64,000 nucleotides of DNA. Origin: Plantactinospora soyae. GTDB lineage: Bacteria; Actinomycetota; Actinomycetes; Mycobacteriales; Micromonosporaceae. Position 1 is the first letter of the stretch. Each line of letters begins with the position of its first letter. The stretch is taken from contig NZ_JADBEB010000001.1 of the NCBI RefSeq assembly GCF_014874095.1, forward strand, positions 1,736,001 to 1,800,000, written 5' to 3'. The notes below the pieces were generated by a model. The model did no database searches, was not told the origin of the DNA, and saw only the letters and a program-made list of their open reading frames with translations. The position numbers and the translations under genes are program-made. Positions 33,876 to 43,521 of this stretch are shown piece after piece.

Positions 33876-34730
33876 TCAGACGCTGGTCGGCCCGGTGTCG
33901 TTTATCCGGGCGAGAAACTCGGCGGGGCAGTCGGGAAGGTCGTCCAACCGTCCGGCGGCCAGCGCCCGATAGGTCAGCCGCGCCGCTTCCTCGAGGTTGG
34001 CGGCCCGCTTGTGGGCCAGTTCCACGCTGTCGCCCAGCACCGAGCAACCGTGCTGGCTCAGCACCAGGCAGTTGGTGCCGTCCCGGGCCGCGTCGGCGGC
34101 CAACTCGGCGAGTTCGGTGGTGCCGGGCGACCGGAACGGTACCCGGGCGACCCGACGCAGGTAGAAGTTGTGATCGGTGGTGACCAGCCGGATTCGTTCG
34201 CCCAACGCGTCGAGCAACAGGACCGTCTGCGGATGCAGGTGCACGATCGCCTGGACGTCCGGACGGGCCCGGTAGGTCGCCAGGTGCAGTCCGACCTCGC
34301 TCGTCGCCATCGGCTCCGGCATCGTCGACTCCGGCATCGTCGGCTCCGGGAATGTCACGGAGTCCGGAGACGTGACGGGGTCCGGCAGGGTCACCGGGAC
34401 ACGTGGCGCGGGCGGCCGGACGCCGTCCAGGATGGTTGATCCGTCCTGGACAGTGAGCGGACCCGGCAGCACCGACCCGGCCGGATGCACCGACTCCGCC
34501 GGGTACACCGACCCGGCCGGGTACATCGCCCCGTCCGAGATCCGTACCCGGACGAAGGAGGCCCGGTCGAGCCGGTCCAACCAGGTGCCGCTCGCGGTCA
34601 CCCAGCAGGAATCACCGTCGGGCAGCCGGGCGGACAGGTTACCGCCAGAGCCGACCACGAGGCCCGCCCGCACGACGTCGTGTCCGACGTACGCGAGCTG
34701 ATCCCGCAGGTCGCCCTGGAGGTAGTTCAC
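33876..34730 (-). CDS. class II aldolase/adducin-family protein with repeat insertion
   Basis: A 284-residue zinc-dependent aldolase-fold protein (L-fuculose-phosphate aldolase / adducin type). Substrate and metal segments are present: GSGGNLSAR, WVTASGTW, then HLHP and SQHG supplying zinc histidines, and EVGLHLATYRARPDVQAIVH. Family members are normally about 210-230 residues. The excess is a proline-rich insertion at residues about 68-145 made of 5-6 residue repeats (PAGSVY, PAESVH, PAGSVL, then PVTLPD-like units). The GTG start lacks a clear ribosome site. The substrate is unknown. Confidence 0.8.
   Translation of the reverse strand: MNYLQGDLRDQLAYVGHDVVRAGLVVGSGGNLSARLPDGDSCWVTASGTWLDRLDRASFVRVRISDGAMYPAGSVYPAESVHPAGSVLPGPLTVQDGSTILDGVRPPAPRVPVTLPDPVTSPDSVTFPEPTMPESTMPEPMATSEVGLHLATYRARPDVQAIVHLHPQTVLLLDALGERIRLVTTDHNFYLRRVARVPFRSPGTTELAELAADAARDGTNCLVLSQHGCSVLGDSVELAHKRAANLEEAARLTYRALAAGRLDDLPDCPAEFLARINDTGPTSV
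34300..34524 (-). repeat. in-frame repeats inside the class II aldolase gene
   Basis: Exact-phase 18-base units occur at 34471-34488, 34489-34506 and 34507-34524 (plus-strand ACCGACYCSGCCGGRTRC). A second block of 15-18 base units lies at roughly 34300-34395. They encode the proline-rich insertion between the GNLSAR half and the zinc-binding half of the enzyme. Confidence 0.75.
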
Positions 34731-34824
34731 GCCGCTGGTCCGGCTGGACCCACCGCGCCATCAGCGGTTGGACCGCCTGGCGCCGTCCTTGACAGGGCGG
34801 ACACCAGACGGGCCGCGCGCTGAG

Positions 34825-35202
34825 TCAGCGAGCCTTCTTGGTGGCTCGCTTACGCGGCGGGGTCAGCAGATCGGCGATCGTCGCGATCGCCGTCGGCACC
34901 AGGCGGTAGTAAGCCCACACGCCCCGCTTCTCCCGCTCCAGCAAGCCGGCTTCGGTGAGGATACGGAGGTGATGGCTCACCGTCGGCTGAGAGAGGCCAA
35001 GCGGCGCGGTGAGATCACACACGCACGCTTCGCCCTCGGGCGCCGACTGGATGAGGCTGAGCAGCCGCAGCCGAGCGGGGTCAGCGAGGGCCTTGAGGAC
35101 CCCCGCAAGCCGCTCAGCGTCAGCACGCTCGATCGGCTCGCCGGCAAGCGGCGAGATCTGAGGCATAGTCATTTCGGCCAACGCAGTTCCCACGTATTCC
35201 AT
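34825..35202 (-). CDS. ArsR/SmtB-family metalloregulator
   Basis: A 125-residue winged-helix repressor. The recognition region reads LSQPTVSHHLRILTEAGLLE, and the preceding helix contains ACVCDL, the Cys-Val-Cys-Asp-Leu As(III)/Sb(III) site of classical ArsR. The tail is basic (PPRKRATKKAR). No arsenite pump or reductase gene is near, so its target lies elsewhere or is lost. ATG 35202 has GGAAGG directly adjacent; GTG 35193 is better spaced and may be the true start. pyrE lies 57 bases upstream on the same strand. Confidence 0.85.
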   Translation of the reverse strand: MEYVGTALAEMTMPQISPLAGEPIERADAERLAGVLKALADPARLRLLSLIQSAPEGEACVCDLTAPLGLSQPTVSHHLRILTEAGLLEREKRGVWAYYRLVPTAIATIADLLTPPRKRATKKAR

Positions 35203-35259
35203 CCTTCCACCAGCAGCATCGACCCGCCTGCATATCAGCAGATCCGAATCGGCAAACTT

Positions 35260-35799
35260 TTAGGCCACTAGGCCGAGGTCAGCCAACGTATAGGCTGCCC
35301 GGTATGGCAATCCGGCGGCTCGTACGGCGTCGCCCGCACCTCGATCAACAATAACCGCCACGCCCACGACCACGGCCCCGGCCTCTTGTAACGCCTCCAC
35401 TGCGGTCAGCACACTGCTTCCCGTCGTAGAGGTGTCTTCGACCGCCAACACTCGGCGACCACGCACCTCCGGACCTTCGATCCGGCGCTGCAGACCATGC
35501 GCCTTACCGGCCTTGCGCACCACGAAGGCATCCAGCCGACGCTGCGTCGCCGAGGCGACGTGCAGCATCGAGATGGCAATCGGGTCCGCACCCAACGTCA
35601 GGCCGCCAACCGCCTCGAAGTCCCAGTCCGACGTGAGGGCAAGCATGGTCCGACCAACCAACGGTGCCGCCGCGTGATGCAGAGTCACTCGCCGCAGATC
35701 GACGTACCAGTCCGCCTCACGACCTGAGGACAACACAACCCGTCCGTGTACGACGGCGAGGTCAGTGATGAATTTACGCAGGTCGTCGTGGTCCCCCAT
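35260..35799 (-). CDS. pyrE: orotate phosphoribosyltransferase
   Basis: A 179-residue enzyme forming OMP from orotate and PRPP in pyrimidine synthesis. The PRPP-binding motif VLAVEDTSTTGSS and the N-terminal GREADWYVDLRRVTLH (family motif SG-x-x-S-x-x-Y-x-D) are present. The length fits OPRTases. No ribosome site is visible; a TACCCT box 8 bases before the ATG may indicate a leaderless mRNA. The segment 34.8-35.9 kb looks by eye less GC-rich than its neighbours. Confidence 0.88.
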   Translation of the reverse strand: MGDHDDLRKFITDLAVVHGRVVLSSGREADWYVDLRRVTLHHAAAPLVGRTMLALTSDWDFEAVGGLTLGADPIAISMLHVASATQRRLDAFVVRKAGKAHGLQRRIEGPEVRGRRVLAVEDTSTTGSSVLTAVEALQEAGAVVVGVAVIVDRGAGDAVRAAGLPYRAAYTLADLGLVA

Positions 35800-35986
35800 G
35801 GCGGGTAAGGGTACTGCGCCGAAGTGAGAGCCGAACGGCCGACCCGGCGGCAGGCCCGGTCAGGCCGCTCGGATGGTGGCCGACGAGGCGTAAAATCGGC
35901 TACTCTCCGCACTGAATCTTGCCCATGCGCGGGTGCCACGCACCTCGCCGGTCGGGTCAACCGCATCGACCACACCGCGTGAGTGA

Positions 35987-36850
35987 TCAGCCCTCCGTGC
36001 GACCGGTCCGACCCCGGGTGTCCCGGGCCACCGCCCGCCACAGTCGATTCGGCGCGTGCCGCAGGCCGAAGACCACCAACTTGTACTTCCAGTCCGGCAC
36101 GCTGACCATGCGGTCCCGATCCAGGTCACGTAACGCGTCCCGGACCACGTCGTCGGCCCGCAGCCACATCCACTCCGGAGTCTTGGCCGTGTTGATGCCG
36201 GCCCGGTCGTGGAACTCGGTACGGGTGTAGCCGGGGCAGAGCGCCATCACCCGTACACCGGCCGGACGCACCGACTGGGCGACCGACTCGCTGAAGTTCG
36301 TCACCCAGGCCTTGCTGGCCGAGTACGTCGACCCGGGCATCACCGGCCCGAAGCCGGCAACGGAAGAGACATTTATCACTGCCCCACTGCGCCGCTCGGT
36401 CATCCCAGGCAGGGCGGCAAGGGTCAGCCGGAGCACCGCGTGCACGTTCAACCGGAGCAGTCGCGACTCGTCCTCGACGGTCGAACGGACGAAGGACCGG
36501 TTGAGGCTGATCCCCGCGTTGTTGACCAGAACGTCGATCGGTTCCGACGTGTCGGCCAACCGCCGCTCCACCGTCGCGCAACCCTCGTCAGTGGCCAGGT
36601 CGGCGGGCAGGATTCCGACGGCGACGCCGTACCGCGTGGTCAGCTCGGCCGCCGTCTCGGCGAGCCGCTGATCGTCCCGGGCCACCAGCACGAGGTGGTA
36701 GCCCTCCTCGGCGAGCCGCCGTGCGAAGGCCGCCCCGATCCCGGCGGTGGCGCCCGTGATCAGGGCCCGTGCCGACTGTCCGGCCCGGTCCCCGGCCGAT
36801 CGCCAGGCATGGCGGGACGCGCTGCCGTGCCGGGTGGAGGCTTGGGCCAC
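35987..36850 (-). CDS. short-chain dehydrogenase/reductase
   Basis: A 287-residue classical SDR. Cofactor loop TGATAGIGAAFARRLAEEG, DLATDEG, VNNAGISLNRSF and catalytic YSASK are intact. The C-terminus PDWKYKLVVFGLRHAPNRLWR resembles the DltE/YqjQ-like subgroup acting on lipophilic ketones. GTG 36850 was chosen because GAGGAA lies 7 bases upstream; the much longer open frame is out-of-gene read-through. The substrate is unknown. Confidence 0.87.
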   Translation of the reverse strand: MAQASTRHGSASRHAWRSAGDRAGQSARALITGATAGIGAAFARRLAEEGYHLVLVARDDQRLAETAAELTTRYGVAVGILPADLATDEGCATVERRLADTSEPIDVLVNNAGISLNRSFVRSTVEDESRLLRLNVHAVLRLTLAALPGMTERRSGAVINVSSVAGFGPVMPGSTYSASKAWVTNFSESVAQSVRPAGVRVMALCPGYTRTEFHDRAGINTAKTPEWMWLRADDVVRDALRDLDRDRMVSVPDWKYKLVVFGLRHAPNRLWRAVARDTRGRTGRTEG

Positions 36851-37125
36851 GGGCGGTTCCTCGGGTCGGCGGCTTCCAGGAGGTGGCTCGGACCGCAGTA
36901 ACCGGGCGAGCGCGGTCGTCCGCGCGCCGGGAAACAGCGACGGCACCACGGGGCGGTACCGCTCCCACAACGTAGCGGAGCCGCCCCGGCCAGAAAAGAG
37001 CGACTCCGGACGGACCCCGACGCACCGGTACGGGACCGGCGATCCGGCCGGGCTGGCGATCCGGCCCCGGACGCGAAGATCCCCCGGCGGTACGTCGAGT
37101 CCGGCCGGGGGATCGTCGCGCGAAG

Positions 37126-37920
37126 TCAGCTGGTCGGTGGGTTGCTCGGTGGTCCGGGCGGGTTGTTCGGCGGGTTGCCGGGCGGGTTGTTCGGGTCGGT
37201 CCCGGACGGCGGCGTCTGCCCCGGGTACGCCGGATACGCCGGATCGGCGCCCGGCGAGGGCGACTGCCCCGGATAGCTGGGGTACGCCGGGTCCACCCCG
37301 GCCGACGGTGCCTGCCCCGGGTACGCCGCCCCCGGTACCGGAGGCTCGAAGCCGGCCGGCTGCTTCCGGAAGAAGGCGTTGGACGCGGGCAGCGCCAGCA
37401 GGACGATCGCGGCCAGCAACGCCACGAAGACGAGGATCGAGAAGATCAGGGTGAGCGGCCCGCTCCACGACGGCAGGGCCGCCTCCAGCCGTTCCTGGAT
37501 CACCTGCGGATCCGGCATGTCTCCTGTGGAGCTCGTTCCGGTGTTCATGCCACCGGCCGCCGTACCGCCGAGGCTGATCCCGGTGCAGCAGGCCCCGAGA
37601 CCGGCCACCACCCAGGTGGTGATCCGTGCGGCGTTGCGCCCCTGGTTGTTCAGCAGCGCCAGCACCACGAAGGCGGCGGCGAAGAGCAGTTGCACCACCG
37701 CGAAGAACGCGGTGACGCCGACGATGAAGCCCTCCGCGCCCTCGACCGACGTCCCGGCGTACGCGTCACCGAAGATGTCCGAGACGGTGCCGAGGGTGGC
37801 CAGGCCGGTGATCGCGACGACGGCGAGCAGTACGGCCGCCGCGTAGAGCAGGTAGCTGGAGATGGTGACGCTGCCCGGACGCGGCCTCGCGGCCACCGGA
37901 GGATTCACTGGTTCCGACAC
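37126..37920 (-). CDS. four-helix membrane protein with Pro/Tyr-rich tail
   Basis: A 264-residue membrane protein with hydrophobic helices at about 20-40 (YLLYAAAVLLAVVAITGLA), 70-95, 105-125 and 160-185. The cytoplasmic C-terminal 70 residues are repeats of (D)PAYPSYPGQ-type and PPNNPPG-type units. The architecture is common in actinobacterial proteins of unknown function. GTG 37920 has GGGAGAG upstream; the extra N-terminal frame (to 38037) contains SGNP repeats and is probably not translated. Confidence 0.75.
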   Translation of the reverse strand: MSEPVNPPVAARPRPGSVTISSYLLYAAAVLLAVVAITGLATLGTVSDIFGDAYAGTSVEGAEGFIVGVTAFFAVVQLLFAAAFVVLALLNNQGRNAARITTWVVAGLGACCTGISLGGTAAGGMNTGTSSTGDMPDPQVIQERLEAALPSWSGPLTLIFSILVFVALLAAIVLLALPASNAFFRKQPAGFEPPVPGAAYPGQAPSAGVDPAYPSYPGQSPSPGADPAYPAYPGQTPPSGTDPNNPPGNPPNNPPGPPSNPPTS

Positions 37921-38124
37921 GGCTCTCCCTTCCCTAGATGAAGTCCCTGGCTCAGGATTTCCCGAAGTCGGGTTCCCCGAATCAGGTGTCTCCCGGAGCA
38001 AGATTCCCGAATTTCGGACCACCGTATCGGTAGGCACCTCATCGACGGTTGGCGAACCGCCGCTGACGGCGCCGAGGACTGGCCCGCGACCAGGGCGGAC
38101 GGCCGGCCGGACCGGTCGGGACAG

Positions 38125-38502
38125 TCAGTCCTGCCCGAGCCGCGCGGCGGCGTACTCGCCCAGCGTGGTCTGGTCCATCAGGCAGCCGCTGAACGTGGTC
38201 AGCTCCGCCTCCTCGTCGACAAGTGCCCGCCAGGCGGCACGGGCCGCGGCGGGATCGACCTCGCCGAGCAGGGTGGCGGCGTACGCCCGACCGGCGGCCG
38301 AGCCGTTGCCCAGCAACCAGTCCAGCCGGGACCGGACCGCCTCGGCCCGCTCGGGCAGCGCCGCCTCGATCACCCGGTACGCCTCGGTCGGCGGCAGGAC
38401 CTGGCCGGCGAGGCCCACCCCGCCGAACGCGACGACGTCGGCGGTGGCCAACTCGCGCACCGCCGACGTCAGGTCGTCGAACTGTCCCGGCAACTCCGTC
38501 AT
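38125..38502 (-). CDS. hypothetical protein, 125 residues
   Basis: A small soluble, alpha-helical, Ala-rich protein beginning MTELPGQFDDLTSAVRELA. It has no recognisable motif and one short hydrophobic stretch around VVAFGGVGLAGQVLPP. ATG 38502 is preferred over ATG 38511 because GAGG lies 9 bases upstream. It lies 111 bases downstream of the clpB stop on the same strand and could be read from the heat-shock promoter. Confidence 0.65.
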   Translation of the reverse strand: MTELPGQFDDLTSAVRELATADVVAFGGVGLAGQVLPPTEAYRVIEAALPERAEAVRSRLDWLLGNGSAAGRAYAATLLGEVDPAAARAAWRALVDEEAELTTFSGCLMDQTTLGEYAAARLGQD

Positions 38503-38613
38503 GCCGTTCATCCTCGCCCGGCGGGCAGCGGTTCGCCCGTCGGAGCACCGCCCGGTCCCCCGGTGCGCTCTCCTGCCCGCTCCGAGGCGCTCGTGCCCGT
38601 TCCGAAGCGCCGG

Positions 38614-41205
38614 TCAGGCCCGGACGACCGTCAGGCCCTCCTTGGTCTCGGCCAGCTCCACCCGCACGGTGTCACCGTCGCGTACCTCCCCGGCCAGCAG
38701 GGCCCTCGCCAGCCGGTCGCCGATCGCCGACTGCACCAGTCGACGCAGCGGCCGGGCGCCGTAGATCGGGTCGTACCCGTGGTCGGCCAGCCAGGTCCGG
38801 GCCGCGTCGCTCACCTCCAGGCCAAGCCGACGTTCGGCGAGCCGCCGCCGGAGCCGGTCGAGCTGGATGTCGACGATGCCGCGCAGTTCCGGACCGGTGA
38901 GCGTGGCGAAGACCACGATGTCGTCCAGCCGGTTCAGGAACTCCGGCTTGAAATGGGTCCGGACCACGGCGAGCACCGCCTCCCGGCGCTCCTCCTCCGA
39001 GAGCGTCGGATCGGCGATCGTGGCCGAGCCGAGGTTGGAGGTGAGAATCAGGATCGCGTTGCGGAAGTCGACCGTCCGTCCCTGGCCATCGGTGAGCCGG
39101 CCGTCGTCGAGCACCTGGAGCAGGATGTCGAAGACGTCCGGATGGGCCTTCTCCACCTCGTCCAGCAGGATCACCGAGTACGGCCGGCGGCGTACCGCCT
39201 CGGTGAGCTGCCCGCCCTCCTCGTACCCGATGTAGCCGGGCGGGGCACCGACCAGCCGGGCCACCGAGTGCTTCTCGGCGTACTCGCTCATGTCGATCCG
39301 GACCATCGCCCGCTCGTCGTCGAAGAGGAACTCGGCGAGCGCCTTGCCCAGCTCGGTCTTGCCGACCCCGGTCGGGCCGAGGAAGAGGAAGCTGCCGGTG
39401 GGCCGGTCCGGGTCGGCGACGCCGGCACGGGCCCGGCGTACCGCGTCGGAGACCGCGCCCACCGCCTCGGCCTGGCCGACGACCCGGCCGCCGAGCGACG
39501 ACTCCATCCGGAGCAGTTTGGCGGTCTCGCCCTCCATCAGCCGGCCGGCCGGGATGCCGGTCCAGGAGGCGACCACGGTGGCGATGTCGTCGGCACCGAC
39601 CTCCTCCTTGAGCATCGCCCCGTCGGCCTGGAGCCCGGCGAGTTCCGCCTCGGCCCGGGACAACTCGCCCTGGAGGCCGGGGATGCGGCCGTACCGCAGT
39701 TCGGCGGCGCGTTCCAACTCGCCGTCCCGCTCGGCCCGCTCGGCCTCGCCACCGAGCCGTTCCAGCTCCTCCTTGGCGGTGGAGATCCGGGTGATGTGAT
39801 CCTTCTCCAGCCGCCACCGCTCGCTGAGCGCGGTGAGCTGCTCCCGCTTGTCCGCCAGCTCCCTGCGGAGCCGTTCGAGGCGTTCGGCCGAGGCCGGGTC
39901 GGGCTCCTTGGCCAGCGCCATCTCCTCGATCTCCAGCCGGCGTACCGCCCGCTCGATCTCGTCCACCTCGGTCGGCCGGGAGTCGATCTCCATCCGGAGC
40001 CGGGAGGCGGACTCGTCGACCAGGTCGATCGCCTTGTCCGGCAGGAACCGCTCGGTGATGTACCGGTCGGAGAGGCTGGCGGCGGCGACCAGCGCGGCGT
40101 CGGTGATCCGTACCCCGTGGTGCACCTCGTAGCGTTCCTTGAGGCCGCGCAGGATGCCGATGGTGTCCTCGATGGTCGGCTCGCCGACCAGGACCGGCTG
40201 GAACCGCCGCTCCAGCGCCGGGTCCTTCTCGATGTGCTCGCGGTACTCGTCCAGGGTGGTCGCGCCGACCATCCGGAGCTCACCCCGGGCCAGCATCGGC
40301 TTGAGCATGTTGCCGGCGTCCATCGACCCCTCGCCCTTGCCGGCGCCGACCACGGTGTGCAGTTCGTCCAGGAACGTGATGACCTGGCCGTCGGAGTTCT
40401 TGATCTCCTCCAGCACCGACTTGAGCCGCTCCTCGAACTGGCCCCGGTACTGCGCCCCGGCGACCATCGCGCCGAGGTCGAGCGAGACCAGTTTCTTGTC
40501 CCGCAGCGACTCGGGCACGTCGCCGGCCACGATCCGCTGGGCCAACCCCTCGACGATCGCGGTCTTGCCGACTCCGGGCTCGCCGATCAGCACCGGGTTG
40601 TTCTTGGTACGCCGGGACAGCACCTGGACGACGCGGCGGATCTCGGCGTCCCGGCCGATCACCGGGTCGATCTTGCCTTCCCGGGCCAGGTCGGTGAGGT
40701 CGACGCCGTACTTCTGCAACGCCTGGTAGGTCTGCTCCGGGTCGGCGGTGGTGACCCGGCGGTCGCCGCCGCGTACCGCCGGGAAGGAGGCGACCAGGTT
40801 CTCCTCGGTGGCTCCCGCGCCCTTCAGGGTGCTCGCGACCGCGCCGCCGACCCGGGCCAGCCCGGCCAGCAGGTGTTCGGTCGAGGTGTACTCGTCGCCG
40901 AGCGGGCGGGCGATCTGTTCGGCCGCACCGATGGCGTTGACGAACTCGCGGGACAGGCTCGGCTCGGCAACGCTGGAACCCCGGGCGGCCGGCTGGTTCT
41001 CCACCGCCCGGGCGGCGGCCCGCCGGACGTCGGCCGGATTGGCCCCGACGGCCCGGAGCAGGCCGGCTGCGGTGGAGCCGCCGGTATCCAGCAACGAGAG
41101 CAGCAGGTGCCAGGGCTCGACGGTGGCGTGGCCGCGCTGGTTCGCCGTCGCGACGGCGCCGGTGATGACTTCGCGGGTCTTCGTGGTCAGACGTTCGGCG
41201 TTCAT
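38614..41205 (-). CDS. clpB: ATP-dependent disaggregase ClpB
   Basis: An 863-residue Hsp100 chaperone that works with DnaK to rescue aggregated proteins. Order: N-terminal Clp repeat domain (1-145), first AAA+ module with [13 protein letters not shown], a coiled-coil middle domain (about 400-525) specific to ClpB, and second AAA+ module with [19 protein letters not shown], then [20 protein letters not shown] and ARPLRRLVQ. All ATPase motifs are intact. A HAIR-type operator (41316-41336) lies in the upstream region, placing it in the HspR regulon with the dnaK operon 10 kb away. Confidence 0.96.
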   Translation of the reverse strand: MNAERLTTKTREVITGAVATANQRGHATVEPWHLLLSLLDTGGSTAAGLLRAVGANPADVRRAAARAVENQPAARGSSVAEPSLSREFVNAIGAAEQIARPLGDEYTSTEHLLAGLARVGGAVASTLKGAGATEENLVASFPAVRGGDRRVTTADPEQTYQALQKYGVDLTDLAREGKIDPVIGRDAEIRRVVQVLSRRTKNNPVLIGEPGVGKTAIVEGLAQRIVAGDVPESLRDKKLVSLDLGAMVAGAQYRGQFEERLKSVLEEIKNSDGQVITFLDELHTVVGAGKGEGSMDAGNMLKPMLARGELRMVGATTLDEYREHIEKDPALERRFQPVLVGEPTIEDTIGILRGLKERYEVHHGVRITDAALVAAASLSDRYITERFLPDKAIDLVDESASRLRMEIDSRPTEVDEIERAVRRLEIEEMALAKEPDPASAERLERLRRELADKREQLTALSERWRLEKDHITRISTAKEELERLGGEAERAERDGELERAAELRYGRIPGLQGELSRAEAELAGLQADGAMLKEEVGADDIATVVASWTGIPAGRLMEGETAKLLRMESSLGGRVVGQAEAVGAVSDAVRRARAGVADPDRPTGSFLFLGPTGVGKTELGKALAEFLFDDERAMVRIDMSEYAEKHSVARLVGAPPGYIGYEEGGQLTEAVRRRPYSVILLDEVEKAHPDVFDILLQVLDDGRLTDGQGRTVDFRNAILILTSNLGSATIADPTLSEEERREAVLAVVRTHFKPEFLNRLDDIVVFATLTGPELRGIVDIQLDRLRRRLAERRLGLEVSDAARTWLADHGYDPIYGARPLRRLVQSAIGDRLARALLAGEVRDGDTVRVELAETKEGLTVVRA

Positions 41206-41315
41206 GGGCTCCCAATACGGTCCGCCGGCCGCGGTACGGGCCGGCATCGGCAGCGTGGCGTCGGCGTCGCCGCCCAACGGGCGACACCGCCTCCAGTACT
41301 GACGACACAATCAGA

Positions 41316-41336
41316 GTTGAGTCTATTCCACTCAAC
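41316..41336 (-). promoter_or_regulatory. HspR operator (HAIR) and promoter of clpB
   Basis: GTTGAGT-N7-ACTCAAC is a perfect 7-base inverted repeat, close to the HAIR consensus CTTGAGT-N7-ACTCAAG. Read leftward, TTGAGT could serve as -35 with GATTGT 17 bases on, so HspR would cover the promoter. The rest of the 405-base clpB/antiporter gap shows no other feature except the leaderless -10 at 41598. Confidence 0.85.
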
Positions 41337-41610
41337 TTCACCACCGTGACGTCGGTCACATCCGCTTCGGCTGCCGGCCGGGGTGCCGCCGCTCCGCCCA
41401 CTGTCCCAGACCCGGCCGGCCCCCGATGCTGGCCGGCCGCGCGATGGACGGCGGGTTGGCGACCGTCCGCCCGCAACTTTCGGGACAGCCTCCACATAGC
41501 TCCCAGTGTCGAGTCGACGGCCCGTTCCCACCGCCTCGATGTTCCGGGGCCGCCCGTTCCGCGAAGCACCACTTCCCGGCCCTCGATCGACAGGCGGTAC
41601 CGTTGGCCGG

Positions 41611-42111
41611 GTGCGAGTACGTGTGGAACAGACGGCACTGCCCGGAATCGGTGTACGCCACGACCTGGTGACGACCTCCGGCCGTCGGCTCGGCGTGGTC
41701 ACGCACCGCAATGGTCGACGAGACCTGGTGTTGTACGACCCCGACGATCCGGATTCCTGCACCGCCGACATTCCGCTCACCGATGACGAGGCGGAGGCGC
41801 TGGCGGACATCCTCGGCGCCTCGCTGATGCTGGGCCAGCTCTCCGGCCTCCGGCAGCAGGCCGCCGGACTGCTCACCGAGCAGGTCTCCATCCCGGCCGG
41901 CTCGCGGTACGTCGGCCGCCGGCTGGGCGACACGCAGACTCGCACCCGTACCGGCGCCTCCATCGTCGCGGTCCTTCGGGAGCGCGAGGTGATCGCCTCT
42001 CCAGATCCCACCTTCCGGTTCGAGGCCGGCGATGTAGTGGTCGTGGTTGGCACCCGCCAGGGACTCGACGGTGTCACCGCGATCCTCGCCGAGACCGATC
42101 CGGACGGCTGA
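41611..42111 (+). CDS. cation/proton antiporter regulatory subunit (KhtT-like, RCK_C domain)
   Basis: A 166-residue cytoplasmic regulator of the adjacent antiporter. It starts VRVRVEQTALPGIGVRHD, a hallmark N-terminus, and the C-terminal RCK/TrkA_C domain spans about 85-160 (RYVGRRLGDTQTRTRTGASI, then FRFEAGDVVVVVGTRQGL), which binds a regulatory ligand in KhtT. GTG 41611 is supported by TACCGT (41598-41603) 7 bases upstream and no ribosome site, so probably leaderless. The antiporter gene follows after 5 bases. Confidence 0.85.
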   Translation: MRVRVEQTALPGIGVRHDLVTTSGRRLGVVTHRNGRRDLVLYDPDDPDSCTADIPLTDDEAEALADILGASLMLGQLSGLRQQAAGLLTEQVSIPAGSRYVGRRLGDTQTRTRTGASIVAVLREREVIASPDPTFRFEAGDVVVVVGTRQGLDGVTAILAETDPDG

Positions 42112-42116
42112 GGCGT

Positions 42117-43319
42117 ATGCATCACACCACAGTCCTGCTCATCGAGGTCGGTGCACTACTGCTCGTCCTCGGGCTGCTCAGCCGGCTCAGCCGGCGGATC
42201 GGGCTCTCGCCGATCCCGCTCTACCTGCTCGCCGGGCTCGCCTTCGGGCACGGCGGGGTACTACCGCTGTCTGCCAGCGAGGAATTCTTCGAGGTCGGCG
42301 CCGAGATCGGCGTGATCCTGCTGCTGGTCATGCTGGGCCTGGAGTACTCGGCCAGCGAACTCGTCGGCAACCTGCGCGCGGCCGCGCCGGCCGGGCTGGC
42401 CGACGGTCTTCTCAACGCACTGCCGGGCGCGGCCTTCGGGCTACTGCTGGGCTGGGGCTGGGTCGGCGCGATCGTACTGGCCGGGGTGACCTGGGTGTCG
42501 TCGTCCGGCGTCATCGCCAAGGTGCTCGCCGACCTGGGCCGGCTCGGTAACCGGGAAACCCCGGTGATCCTGTCGATCCTGGTCATCGAGGACCTCGCCA
42601 TGGCCCTCTACCTGCCGTTGGTGACCGCGATCCTCAGCGGCCAGGGACTGCTCGGTGGCAGCATCGCGCTGACCGTCGCGGTGGTCACGGTGGTCGCGGT
42701 GCTGGTGGTGGCGATCCGGTACGGCCACGTCATCTCCCGGATGTTCTCCGCGCAGGACCCGGAGGCGTTGCTGCTGGGCGTACTCGGGCTCACCCTGCTG
42801 GTCGCCGGACTCGCCGCCGGCCTGCAGGTGTCGGCCGCGGTCGGCGCGTTCCTGGTCGGCATCGCCCTGAGCGGGCCGGTAGCGCACAACGCGACGGAAC
42901 TGCTCTCACCGCTGCGGGACCTCTTCGCCGCCGTCTTCTTCGTGTTCTTCGGCCTGAACACCGATCCGCGGGCCATCCCGCCGGTGCTGCTGCCGGCCAT
43001 CGCGCTGGCCGTGGTCACCATGGCCACCAAGGTGCTCACGGGCTACCTGGCGGCCAAACGGGTGGGTATCGCCCTGCCGGGTCGCTGGCGGACCGGGCTG
43101 GCGTTGGCGCCCCGGGGCGAGTTCTCGATCGTCATCGCCGGGCTGGCCGTCGGTACCAGTCTGGTGAATCCGCAGCTCGCCCCGCTCGCCACCGCGTACG
43201 TGCTGGTAACCGTGGTGACCGGTCCGATGTTGGCCCGGTTGCCCGACTTCGCGTGGTTCAAGCGCTGGCTGCGCCGGCAGGCGGCGCGTGGGCTACCGCC
43301 AGCGGCGGCGACCGAGTGA
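42117..43319 (+). CDS. cation:proton antiporter (CPA2 / KefB-KhtU type)
   Basis: A 400-residue membrane transporter with about 12 helices, probably exchanging K+ or Na+ for H+. Family features: SPIPLYLLAGLAFGHGGVLP, VILLLVMLGLEYSASEL, the conserved Glu-Asp of LVIEDLAMALYLP, and PRGEFSIVIAGLAVG. It lacks the TrkA_N domain of KefC; regulation is through the separate subunit encoded 5 bases upstream. The pair forms a KhtTU-like system. Confidence 0.9.
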   Translation: MHHTTVLLIEVGALLLVLGLLSRLSRRIGLSPIPLYLLAGLAFGHGGVLPLSASEEFFEVGAEIGVILLLVMLGLEYSASELVGNLRAAAPAGLADGLLNALPGAAFGLLLGWGWVGAIVLAGVTWVSSSGVIAKVLADLGRLGNRETPVILSILVIEDLAMALYLPLVTAILSGQGLLGGSIALTVAVVTVVAVLVVAIRYGHVISRMFSAQDPEALLLGVLGLTLLVAGLAAGLQVSAAVGAFLVGIALSGPVAHNATELLSPLRDLFAAVFFVFFGLNTDPRAIPPVLLPAIALAVVTMATKVLTGYLAAKRVGIALPGRWRTGLALAPRGEFSIVIAGLAVGTSLVNPQLAPLATAYVLVTVVTGPMLARLPDFAWFKRWLRRQAARGLPPAAATE

Positions 43320-43521
43320 CCGGTGCGCTGCCCCCGGGTCGCGCACCACATAGCGGGATCGCCGTTCGGCCGAGTGCACGGACACGTAACGGGTTGATGA
43401 AATAGCACTTGGCGACCCTTCCGCAGCTTGGCAACAGCGCGTTACCGTGTCGCCGCAGTAGACACTGGCACTCGCCGGGGCCAGGCGTTCCGGCGGTCGC
43501 GCGAGCGGAAAGGCGGCCCGT

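Noticed and set aside
34825-35202. Arsenic resistance operon
   Set aside because: Only the regulator is present; no arsenite transporter, arsenate reductase or thioredoxin-like gene is adjacent.
37921-38037. N-terminal extension of the proline-rich membrane protein
   Set aside because: The stretch is repeat-like (SGNP), and a well-placed GGGAGAG supports the GTG start at 37920.
38563-41349. 928-residue plus-strand open frame
   Set aside because: Antisense shadow of clpB, a frequent effect of GC-rich codon usage; no motif is present.
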